From positions 58,521,679 through 58,585,678 of the forward strand of contig NC_054701.1 in NCBI RefSeq assembly GCF_016097555.1: 64,000 nucleotides of DNA, given 5' to 3'. This DNA comes from Gigantopelta aegis (Eukaryota > Mollusca > Gastropoda > Neomphalida > Peltospiridae). The notes beneath the pieces were generated by a model. The model did no database searches. It saw only the letters and a list, made by a program, of their open reading frames with translations, and was not told the DNA's origin. Position 1 is the stretch's first letter. The number at the start of each line of letters is the position of its first letter. Positions 26,593 to 39,600 of this stretch are shown piece by piece. The position numbers were made by a program, and so were the translations under genes.

Positions 26593-29500
26593 GTGATTTG
26601 TTTTTTAATTTAAACATTGTTTGTGGAAGAGTGAGAGGAACACTCCAAACAGACTGGAAGAGAGTGAAGAAAGTATAATAATAATAATAATCTGAAGGGG
26701 TGGGCGTCAGACAGAACACTTAAACAATATTTTGATGGCATTTTTCACCAAAATCTACATGTACTGGTACCAGCTGGTACATCAAAGGCCGTGGTATGTG
26801 CTATCCTGTTTATGGGATGGTGCATATAAAAGATCCCTTGCTGCTAATCAAAAACAGTAGCCCATGAAGTGGCGACAGCGGGTTTCCTCCCTCAGTATCT
26901 GTGTGGTCCTTAACCATTATGTCCAATACCATATAACCATAAATAAAATGTGTTAAGTGTGTCGTTAAATAAAACATTTCCTTCTTCTTCAGTCTTACCA
27001 CTACAAAATTGTAAAAGCATCATAAGCTATGATGTGTTGTAGTGATATCATCGCCTACACTGGTTTTACCATAGCGGCCTCGGTGGTGTCATAGTTAAGC
27101 CATCGGATATTTATAAGGCTGGTACGTACTGAGTTTGCATCCCGGGACCGGCTCCCACCCAGAGCAAGTTACGACTCAATGGGTAGGTGTAAGACCACTA
27201 CACCCTCTTCTTTCTCACTAACCACTAACCCACTGTCCTGGACAGACAGCCCAGATAGTTGAGGTGTGTGCCCAGGACAGCATGATTGAACCTTAATTGG
27301 GTATAAGCACGAAAATAAGGTTGAAATTAAAAAAGGTTTTACCATTTCATAGCACTAAGATGGTTTCGTAAAATCTGAGCCCAGGTTTACAGAGCCCTCA
27401 AAAGTACCCGGTCTCCGGCGGCAAATTGCCGCCTGAAACAGCTTTTGCCACCGCCTATTTAATGGATGGTGACTGATTTGCGCTAACAGAGGCCATGAGA
27501 ATGCATCTCAGAGGTTCGATTTTTCAAATGTTTCTAGGGGAGGGCCCCCAGACCCCCCACTTTGCCCCCTGCTATCATCACTGTTGTAGCCTGCTACTTC
27601 TTAAACTATTGAGGGCGCTGGGTTTATAACTTATGCGTTTGGGCTTTCGACATGCAGTCACATGTAGTTTGGAACAATTTTGACAGGGGTCAAGGTATTT
27701 ATTTTATTTTAATGTGATGGAACATTGTAATAATATAGCTAATTTTCAATTTGAATGATGTCAGTTTTCCAATGACGTCACTTGGCATTTCTTTACAATT
27801 ACAACAAACTGCATGGGTACATGAGATTTCCGTTTTCAGAATGTAAAATTGTTATTGAAAATGTTTTGTTTAAGAATTACAGAAGAACATGACTGTGTTT
27901 GGAAAAAACTTTGTAATAAAAAAAATTGTACTAGTTATGAAATATGGCTTTGAAGTGAAAGTACGGTAACATTATGTTATATTTATTATGTAAAACTTTT
28001 AGCCAAAACAAGAGTTTGAAAAGTGACTGCTGCCGTCGACCTTAGTTCTACATGTATATTATGATATGAGACACATTTTGTATACCATCACCATCCCAAA
28101 CTAATGTCAAAAACACAAACACGATATTATATGTGAAGAATATTCTACATTTTTCAAATATGGTATGTAAAATAAAATATATTTCAATCAGTTAATGTAA
28201 AAAATTCAACCTCATGGATATAACATGAATCCATTCTTGTCAATAAAAGTGTACAACCACAGGGCTCGAACTTAAGAATTTGTCTCCAACAGCAATTAAT
28301 TTTTACCCTACCTATGGCATTTATTTTTAAAACTAACTTTTGCAGCAAATAAACATGACTGAAAGGTTGTTTTGTTGTATGTAGACATATTTTAAATGTA
28401 CAAATGTTATAATACACTGGCATATAATCAATCTAATTAAAATTAGCTCCACTATTACATGTGGATCTAAAGACAGCCAGTTGGAGCTCATGTCCACCAA
28501 TCAAAACCTTACTTGCAGAATCCTGCCAATGATTTAAAAATAATTTGAAAACATTCCGAATTATCCTGAGGGTATACGACATGTTTCGTGTGAATTACGA
28601 ATGCCTTAAAACATGTTTTATTTTATAAAATAAATAATTTGTAATGTAAAACTGAAGACTGATTTAGGTTTTTTTAAATTTTATAAATAAATAAATAATT
28701 TTTAATGTAAAATTGAAGACTGATAACCCACCCCGTACGTATTGGTATGGTTCGCTATACTGCGGCCACTAAAATAGACTCGCCCGATATTTTTAGAATT
28801 TGTATGCTCCCAAATAACGTTATAAAAGGCGAAGTGTGATTGGTCAATATTTAAATTATTATTTACAGACGAAATGTTACCTGGACATTGGGGACTACGC
28901 AGTGTTGTTAGTTTTAAAACATTGGCAGGATTCTGCAAGTAAGGGTTTGATTGGTGGACATGAGCTCCAACTGGCTGGTGTTAGATCCACATGTAATAGT
29001 GGAGCTAATTTTCATTAGATTGGCATATAATGTACATCAGGTATATGCATTTTGCCATTGTTGAGGAGCTTTACCGACGGCAATTTTGTGCCATTGGTGA
29101 TGCTCCTGACCTACAACAATTTATGTATATCTCAACAACAGCAATTGCTGTCGGTGCCGTCGTTAAGTTTGAGCCTTGTAATCATTCAGTAAACAGGAAA
29201 GTGTATTAGTTATAACTAAAGTAAAAAAATTTATTTTTCTGACATAGGCGCAATGTACAGTGGATGAATACTTTGATTAATATTTTTTAAAAGGAAAAAC
29301 TCAGTTTGTCATACAGGAGCAGTCAGTTCACCGCTTTGCTGGGGGAGTTCGGGGGGTTCTGAACATCGAATGTTAATTCATCTTCCTCCATTTTAAGTCA
29401 GCTCCTACTAATTAAGTCAAGTGAATCCGATGTTGCTAATTTTAAGAAATAAATAAAGTTGGGCAGTATTAACATATGAGGTTCGGTATTGGTACTGGTA

Positions 29501-32500
29501 CTTTACCTTGGTATTGGTATATATGGGCAGCGATAGAAATAAGCAGAATTTTTAATTTGTCCACCGGACAAGTACATCGAGAAATCTACTTGTCCAGCAA
29601 TATTTTTACTTGTCCAAATAAATTACTTGTTTTATTCAAGCATTGAACATTTTTACTTGTCCACTGGACAACCACTGAGGTACATTTTGCTTGTCCAAGC
29701 AGATTTTTACTTGTCAGGACAAATGGACAATTAAGTGCTTATTTTGAACATTAATGGTATTCGGAATTGACACAATACCAATATCGACCAGTATTTTCGG
29801 TATACTCCACTTTATAAATGCATGCTTGAGTTAAGGCTCACTGTCTTAACAATCAATGTGCTCTAGAGTTGTCGTTAAACAAAACAAACTTTTTATTTTT
29901 AATTAATGAAAATGTTCCCGAAATGTAAAGAAAACCCCCCACCCAATGTTGCTTGCATGAACAGTGCACGAGAAAACAAACACAACATACTTTGAAGCAT
30001 AACAGTTAGGGACATTGATGATAATATTTTTTGGCAGTGTTCGAGATTAAATTTCTTGGCCAGTATCCCACCTGAGAATTTAGTATTATATGGCATCCCA
30101 GTGGGATACTGGGTTCTTGAAGTCTGGTATCCAAAATTAAATTCTGGTATCCCCGGGATATCGGGATACCGTTAATCTCGAACACTGTGTGGGTGTACTG
30201 TTTTTGTTGGTGCCATATCATACAATAGAAAATTTACTTAATTTTTACAAATCCCAAATTTTCCCTAAAAAAAACCCCTATCTGTTAAAAAATTAAACAA
30301 CCCATCAAACATTGAATTTAAGCCGTGTGCTATTTTAACACCCATCGCCAAGAGCACGGGACGTAGCCCAATGGTAAAGCGCTCGCTTGATGGGTGGTCG
30401 GTGTGGGATCGATCCCCATCAGTGGGCCCATTGGGCTATTTCTTGCTACAGCCAGTGCACCCTGTACATCAAAGGCCGTGGTATGTGCTATCCAGTCTAT
30501 GGGATGGTGCATATAAAAGATCCCTTGCTGCTAATCGAAAAGAGTAGCTCATGAAGTAGTGACAGCAGGTTTCCTCCCTCAATATCTGTGTGGTCCTCAT
30601 TAAACCATATGTCCAATGCCATATAAACATAAAGAAAATGTGCTGAGTACATCGTTAAATAAACCATTTCCTTCCTTCCTTCCATTGCCAAGATGTTATA
30701 GGTCATATATCTGGCATTGTAATTGTTTTACAGAACTTCAGCTAGGTTACCATATAGTATGAACCTGGTAACCTATATCTATTATGTGATGACACTTTTG
30801 CAATGTTTATATACTTCCTGTTATAATTGTTTCATAAACATGCTACACAATGTCATATACTTTGTTATTCATTCATATATCACTGATTTACTGTTATCTT
30901 TGTACTAATACTTGTTTGTGTGAAAAATTTAAACAACATAAATTACAGGGGTGCACAAATGTGAAATTGTGATTGTTGCCCGGTGGGCAACCAGTAGCTG
31001 AAGTTTGGTTGCCCAACATCACCTCTTGGTTGCCCACATATTTCATAAAACTTTTTATGAATATAATTTTGAACTGTCTTTAAACTGAAACTGAAATTTA
31101 AAATGTTTTTATTATTATCATTACTTATCAGTTTAGTTTTATTTCTTTGTTAACATTATTTATTTACAGCTCATCTTCGCTTAGGCTGAAAAAAAGTGTG
31201 TTTTGTTCCATGACACCACTAGAGCACACTGATTAATTAATCATCGGTTATTGGATGTCAAACATTTGGGAATTCTGACTCGTAGTCATCAGAGGAAACC
31301 CGCTACATTTTTCCTAATGCAGCAAGGGATCTTTTATATGCACTTTCCCACAGACAGGAAGGCACATACCACAGCCTTTGTCCGGTTGTTATGCACTGGT
31401 TGGAATGAGAAACAACCCAATCAGGTGAATGGATCCACAGAGGTGGTTTGATCTCGCTTGGTCTGTCACAGTCATAATACTTGATGAACTCAGGGCTTAT
31501 CGAAGATTAAAAATACCTGTTGCCAAACAAATTGCCAAGTGGGATTTTTATTTGCCATAATGAAAATGTTTTAGCCAAAATTGTTTTGTGTAGTACTGTG
31601 TAAAAGAGGTAAACAACATAAATGTTCTACTACTACTGATGATGTACATGTATGTACATGTATATACATGTGTGTACAACAGGAACCGATCACCAACATT
31701 CCAAATTGTATTTTCGTAACACACCGATAGGTATATCCTATTATTCCCAGCCTAATCATGAGCATGTATGGTGACTGAAGCATAGAATGGCTAAATGTAA
31801 AAATAAATAATATAAGTCTACGAAATGCTGCAGGGTTTGGTAACAAAAAAGGTTTAGTAGAAGAAAAATAAAATAAAATAAACAGCCCATGTATCCATGT
31901 GTTATGCAAAAATAAATTCAGTAACCTATTTTGTTTGTACTTAACCTATAATGTAAATGATGTGATAGATTCAATGCATGAACAAAAAATGGGTTATGCA
32001 AACTACATGTATACTTACACGAGTGGTGTGCAAACGAAACTATCGCTCTCGAATATTTTTAAAACCACAAATTATTTGTTTGCAGCATAGTGTAAATTCT
32101 ACCAAATGTTTCAACATAATATTTATTTTTAATTAATTATTTTAATGAAAAAAACCCACCCCAAAAAACCCACACTCTCACCCCAATTTGTTTTAATTAA
32201 AGTTAACACAAATAAATATTAAATATGTAAAATGTAAAATAAACAATTATATATAGGCCTATACACTTAATATAAAAAAGCAAGCAATAATATACACCTG
32301 ACTTTTGAACTGACAGTACCCCCATCCCCACTTTCAAATACTGATTAAAAAAAATAAAATAAAAATAAATCAACGACAAACATGATTAATGGGGAATAGG
32401 ACGAAGTACTTGCAAACACACCATGCAGCACCCTCCCCCTCACCAAAAAGCGGTCAACAATTATGAATATACATAAACAAATGTCCATATAACATGTATA

Positions 32501-35500
32501 CATAAAAAAAGAAGAAAATATAATATTGCAACTAAATTTTATTTAAATAAAAATGATAAAGAAAAAATCCACACACCGAAAATGGATAGGTGTTTGGCAA
32601 TGACATACAAATGTCTCGTTCTCCAGTGCCCCTGCATGTGCTGTAACCTCACCGTGGTGCAGGGGTGTAACATTCTCTTTGAGAATGGCCAATACAGTGC
32701 AAAATTGAAATTTTGAGTAAAAGTCAGTATCTATCTGTGATATTGTGTTTTTGCACAGTTTTTTTAAACTGTGTTTTTATTTAAATTTTGAATTTTTGTA
32801 TTGATGTTGATCATCACTTTAATTGTTTGCATTACCATAATTTGACACCCAATAGCAGATGTATTTTTCGTGCTGGGGTGTCGTTAAACATTCATTCATT
32901 CATTCATTCGTTCTCCAGTGATTCACGTTTTGTTTTTGTTTTGTCACCGAATCGATCCGTTATGAAGTCTATATAACCATTCTTAATTTGTTCAATGCCC
33001 CATCTTCTGAAAAAATATGACCACCTTCCCTGTTCATACAGTAGCAGACAAAGTAATGTTATTTGATTAGTGGCTTCAAAACACTAGTTACTGAAAAACC
33101 TGGGTTACAGTGAGATAGTAGGATGTAAAGTATGCGAGCACCCTCATAAAGAGCGATAATTCCTGGGTCTTTGCCATTGATTAAAATTCAAATGGTCATG
33201 TTTTTGTTCAAAAGATTTTGTGGAATACTGTTCTCAACTTTCTTTACATCATGTAATAACCATGGTAAGCTGAATGTCTGTTCTTGATTTTGTTCATGTT
33301 TGTTTGTTTTGTTTAACGACATCACTAGAGCACATTGATTTATTAATCATCGGCTATTGGATGTCAAACATTTGGTATATGACATTTGGTCTTAGAGAGG
33401 AAACCCACTACATTTTTTTCATTAGTAACAAATGATCATATATATGCATCATCCCATAGACAGGATAGCACATGCCACAAGCTTTGATATGTACCAGTCA
33501 TGATGCACTGGCTGGAGCGAAAAATAGCCCAATAGGCACACTGGCGGGAATTGATCCCAGACTGACCGTGCTTCATGATTTAGTTTAATGACTGATTCAG
33601 AACAAAAGTAGCTTTAATGTGCAAACATGTTAAAACTTTGTAAAATGTTTACCTGTATGTGGCATTATTTTAACAGCACGTGTATGTAAAAAAAATTTAT
33701 AAGCTTATATATTTTTGACAGTATTATTATTATTGTGTCACATTACACTGAAATGTTGTTGCAATGGAGCAAAATACTGTTTTTATTGCAGTCACTGTAG
33801 GAAATCTATATATGGAGGAATGATTTGTGTTAGCACGTTTCCTATATTGTGTTCAGCTTTCTTTAATGATCAAGTTCTTTAACATTACTAATTATTTCTA
33901 TAACTAAGAGAGCTGTGCTTGCAGCTTTACTGTTACATGTTCCTTTTCATTTCATTTCAACTTATTTTCGTGCTTATATCCAATTAAGGTTCAAGCACAC
34001 TGTCCTGGGCACACACACCTCAGCTATCTGGGCTGTCTGTCCAGGACAGTGGGTTAGTTTTTAGTTGGTTAGTGGTTATTGAGAGAGAAGAGGGTGTAGT
34101 GGCCTTACACCTACTCATTGAGCCTTTAAGAACTTGCTCTGGGTTGAATCCAGTACTGGGCTGCGAACCCTGAACCCTGTACCTACCAGCCTGTAGTCCG
34201 ATGGCTTAACCACTGCACCAGTGAGGCCGGTTATATATTCCCTAACTATTTGTAAATTAACAGTAAAAAATTACATCAGAAATATTAATAGTATTACAAT
34301 TCTAATTTTAATTTTTGATTTCAGAAACTTTTGACAGATCCCAATATTGTTATCAACACACCTGATCCAGGAAAGAGAATCCGGCTACAGTTGAATCATC
34401 TGGACATCAACTGCCACGAGAAAGGGTCAGAGTACACTCCCCTTATTATTGCAGCATTAAATGGTAAGGTTTTAAACAACAAGGTATAGATCCATCCTGT
34501 ACAGAAAAAGCTAAAGTTTGTTTTGTTTAACAACTATACATGTAATTATATAGTCCGTCCCATCCTCCTACAAAAATATTTCTGGTATATAATTTCAGTT
34601 TGGTTTGATATAAGAAGAAAAGTAAAAGTGTTTTAGAAATACCGTAACAAAAACCCACTATTTTTGTGTGCAATTTAGAAAAAAATCAGCTCAAAAATAA
34701 ATAGCTAGTAGTAAATTCCACAACATGAAAAAAGACATTCCCAGTGGGAAGGACTATAGATTATAGATAATTTGGTAATTTTTACATAGACTTAGGAAAA
34801 TTGTAACATTTGTTCCATTAGTAGTAAGTGATATTTTATATGCTCCATTCCACAGACGGCATAGCACATACAGGTGTGGATGCAGGATTTCTGAAAGGGT
34901 GGGTGGGTCCAAATGTGATGACTGATCTCTCCTTTTACACAGAACAGTTAATATAATCATATTTCCCTTTAAAGGTTATGGTCGGTTTTCAAAAAGGGGG
35001 AGTCCAGACCCCTGGACCCCCCCCCTCCTGATCTGCTGCTGACATACCATGGCCTTTGATAAACCAGTTGTATTGTGCACTGGTTGGAATGAGAAATAGC
35101 CCAATGGGCTAACTGATTGGGATCGATCCTAGACTGACTGTGTGTCAGGTGGGTGATTTATCACTGCATGGGTTACAAAGATCGACCAACTGAGCCAAAT
35201 TCTCCTATCCCCCAGTCCTAGCAGTGTGTTGTATTTCAGTAATACAAAAACAGTTATGCAGGGGCAGATTATAGGGGTTTCCCAGTTGCACAGACCCCCC
35301 CCCCCCCCTTACCCCTAGCTAAAAAAACCCAACCCCACCACGTAGATCTAAACTGATGTCCATGTAAAATTTATGATTTCAAATTATAAACATTTACATA
35401 TTGTTTCAGAAACCCCCCTTACCTAAAGCATAATCAGCCCCTGTTTAAGCTGTTATGCCAATTTGTTTTGCATAACCCCTTTTTAGGTTATGATCATTTG

Positions 35501-36636
35501 AATTGACAGAGGACTGCTGGCATGTTTTGTACATGTATCAACCATTTAATACATGAGATACATTTATTGATTTAATTTGTTTCGTTTCAGGAAATGTCGC
35601 CTGTGCCGAAGCTTTAATCTTCCATTCAGCTGATGTTAATGCCACAGACTCCAAAGGGTAAATCTGACGCCATATAACTGTAAAAATAAAATGTGTTGAG
35701 TGTGTCGTTAAATAAAACATTTCCTTCCTTCCAAAGGGTAATCAGTCACCTGGCAGTATCTTTTTACTCTTAGTTAGACTAGCTTCAGTGGTGTAGTGGT
35801 TACACTTTCAGACTAAAGTCTGGTAGGTACTGGGTTCACATCCTGTAAACAACAGCTCCCCAGGCATGTGTGCAGGAATTTTAGCGGAGGGAGTGGGGGG
35901 GGTCTAGACTGGCGAGCAAATTTCATAGGAGATCGAGACATGCTCCCCATGAAAATGTATTGGAAAAAAAAAAAAAAATTGCTTGAATCAGGGTGGGGGG
36001 GTTCTACTCCAAACACCCCACACACACACCCAACTGCTCCCACCAAGAGTTAATCGACTCAGTGGGTAAATGTAAGGCCATATACACTGACATCTGTCTC
36101 ACTAACAACTAATGACTAACCCATTGTTCTGGACATGCAGAGACAGACAGCCTAGATAGTTGAGGTATGTCCAGGGTAGCATGTTTGAACCTTAGTTGGA
36201 TATAATATAAACACGAAAATAAGTACATAATTATATAAACAAACAACACTTTTAATTATGGCCATCCTTGAAAATGTTTGCTTTACTGTAACCCAAGTTA
36301 ACATTTTAATAGTTTATTTTTTAAAAATAAGAATTGAAAAAAGAAAAAGGAAGAAGCAAGATTATTGCAGAAAACCTTACACATTATTCCACTTTAAAAA
36401 AAAGAAAAGAAAAAAGACCCTAAATTTACACATTGTTAAATATTGTTGAACACCATGTGTACAGTCTACATTGTTAAACAATATTACAAAAGCTTTTGTC
36501 CTGAGGAAACTTAACTATTATTTTTCTATATACAAGGCATAAATTTCATTATGTGCAAAAAATGTAAGCTAAGTGCTCAGCTGTAAGGAAGGAAGGAAAT
36601 GTTTTAATATTGAATCTCGATACAGGCCCGAAAGCA

Positions 36637-36667
<31 letters not shown>

Positions 36668-39600
36668 AAAAAAAAAAAAAAAAAAAACGTCTTTACCAAA
36701 GGTCCACATTTTATTTATCATATTTAGATAACATTATGTAAATATTTCTGTGGTTTTTTTTTTTTTCATAGCAATTGTTGGTCCCATCGCAAGGAATTTA
36801 TACACCTCCCTCTCCCCCCGCCGCATTACAGAATTAACAGCTGAACCAGATTTTTCAAGACTTGTGTTCTTAAGGCTCTTGACAAGCTAATCATTATATG
36901 ACATTGTGTATTTAATATTAGTAATACAATGCATTTTTATTCATCTTTATTTTGAAACCCAGAGAAAACACGTGCTCAGTAGTTTTTCAGTTGTCGTTAC
37001 CTTATTTAATTAGCTCAAGTAATTTTACTGGTATATACATGTATTACATGTTGTCATGTGGTTACATGAAATATTTAACTTTATTATTATTAACATAATT
37101 AAAATATCAAATTACAAACGAGCAACATATGCACACTGACGTGACTGTACAAATAAAGACACTTAAATTGCCCACTTTATTTCAGAAATACTGCTTTGCA
37201 CATGGCCGTATTCTCTCTGAATACTGAAATGGTGGACCTCTACATTGAGAATAGTGCACAGGTAATATTTCATTGTATTTTGTAACATCACACATGTAGG
37301 TTACTATCAATACAAGTCAAGTACTGGTATTCCACAATCATATATTACATTGAACTATACACATGTAGATTATTATCAATACAGGTCAAGTACTGGTATT
37401 CCACAATCATATATTACATTGAACTATATATACACATGTAGATTAGTATCAATACAAGTCAAGTACTGGTATTCCACAATCATATATTACATTGAACTAT
37501 ACACATGTAGATTATTATCAATACAGGTCAAGTACTGGTATTCCACAATCATATATTACATTGAACTATACACATGTAGATTATTATCAATACAGGTCAA
37601 GTACTGGTATTCCACAATCATATATTACATTGAACTATACACATGTAGATTATTATCAGGTCAAGTACTGGTATTCCACAATCATATATTACATTGAACT
37701 ATACACATGTAGATTATTATCAATACAAGTCAAGTACTGGTATTCCACAATCATGTATTACATTGAACTATACACATGTAGATTATTATCAATACAAGTC
37801 GAGTACTGGTATTCCACAATCATATATTACATTGAACTATACACATGTAGATTATTATCAATACAAGTCGAGTACTGGTATTCCACAATCATATATTACA
37901 TTGAACTATACACATGTAGATTATTATCAATACAGGTCGAGTACTGGTATTCCACAATCATATATTACATTGAACTATACACATGTAGATTATTATCAAT
38001 ACAAGTCGAGTACTGGTATTCCACAATCATATATTACATTGAACTATACACATGTAGATTATTATCAATACAGGTCGAGTACTGGTATTCCACAATCATA
38101 TATTACATTGAACTATACATGTAGATTATTATCAATACAGGTCAAGTACTGGTATTCCACAATCATATATTATATTGAACTATATATACACATGTAGATT
38201 AGTATCAATACAAGTCAAGTACTGGTATTCCACAATCATATATTACAATGAACCAGTGGTTGCAAAACAAGGCGTCGCATGCGACGTTTACTACCCTCTT
38301 TTCCAACGTTTGTTTTCGCTACAGTTGCTCAGACTCCAGTTCATATTTTCTTGGTTCTTGTCTGAATGTATAGTTCGGCTTCTATGGGTTAATTTCTTCA
38401 GGAAAACTTTGAGTTTCCCACGAATACAGCGTCCATTAATGCTCATTGCCTTTGTTTTTAAAATATATTTTGTTTTGATTCATGAGCACATTCACTGGTA
38501 GACCCAGTGATTTTCTGCGATCGTGGAAAACGGACGGAATTCCCGGAATTCCCATTGTGAAACAGAATTTACATTTGGAAACGGAATTACGATTTTCCGC
38601 GAAGTTAAAAAAACCCCAAAAAACAATTTTACTATTGCCACACTCTGTAAACTGACGATTGACCCGTGCGCAGTACAATTGGCAAATGCTAGACTGGATT
38701 ATGCATTTCACAGTAAACCAAATGGTCACACTGGGAACCAATCAAATACTTCGCGAACGTTAGCGAAACGTTTTCTGGCTGAACTTGGGGCTGGTTTACT
38801 ACTTAGTCTGTTGCGCCTGCGCAGATGGGACAGGTTTTTTTTCCCCATGAGTAAGTTTAGCCAACGGTTTGTCGCTAACGCTTCTCTCGGAAGACAGATT
38901 TTTACGCTACACCTTAAACCGAATGACCATTTCTGGAACCACCAGTCAAAATATGTTTGCTAACGTTTAGCAAAAAACGGCTGGCTGAACGTTGCAATGC
39001 TACTTTATTTCCGCTGTGTCATGAGCATACTTCAATTTGCAGATGACGTTAGACTGTCAAAGAGATGATAAAATAAATGTTTACGTTTTGTGAACCCTAA
39101 GCCCCATTGAATAAAGCAGTGCACTTAATTGTTGGACAATCATGCTTTATGTAGTTATTACAATTGTAGCCTTTGCTCCTGATGTGATTTTTTGCTACTA
39201 ATATGTAGGCTTACTTTGATTTAATGACAAATAGCGACGCATGTCGACGCCAGTAAATTTTCGGACTCTTTAATTTGTTACAACTTGTGTTAGTTCAAAT
39301 GTTAATTACATATTGTAGTCTGAAACGGAAATGAAACGGAATTTACAAAAACATGAAACTGAAAATAGCTTTTTTTTAAAAACGGAAAACCACCGAGTCA
39401 TACTTGTTTTATTCTTGGGCCAACAATTTCACCAACTATATGCATTACAAGTGGACTACATTGCACACTTCTGTGGTAACAGAGTCCGGCCCATAGAGCC
39501 CCCCCCCCCCCCCCCCTTCCCCTCCCCCCATTACTGAGTGTCTGTAGCTCTCGATAAACCTCCAACTCCTGCTCTGGCAGTTCCAACGCCTACTAGTACT

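Larger units (their letters stand above)
27740..29950. repeat. family G dispersed repeat, copy 2, carrying nested insertions
   Basis: The blocks at 27765-28260 and 29225-29950 line up with 23560-23850 and 18480-19560. Between them sits a CAGGGCTC-ended element (28260-29178), which in turn holds the long-inverted-repeat element at 28429-29022. Further small repeats (cttgtcc-rich stretch at 29530-29760 and a SINE tail at 29850-29900) lie inside. Confidence 0.6.

Noticed and set aside
30355..30430. tRNA gene at SINE heads (also 51949, 48403)
   Set aside because: Box A and box B-like sequences are present, but the clover-leaf is not maintained and the rest is SINE; these are tRNA-derived, not tRNAs.
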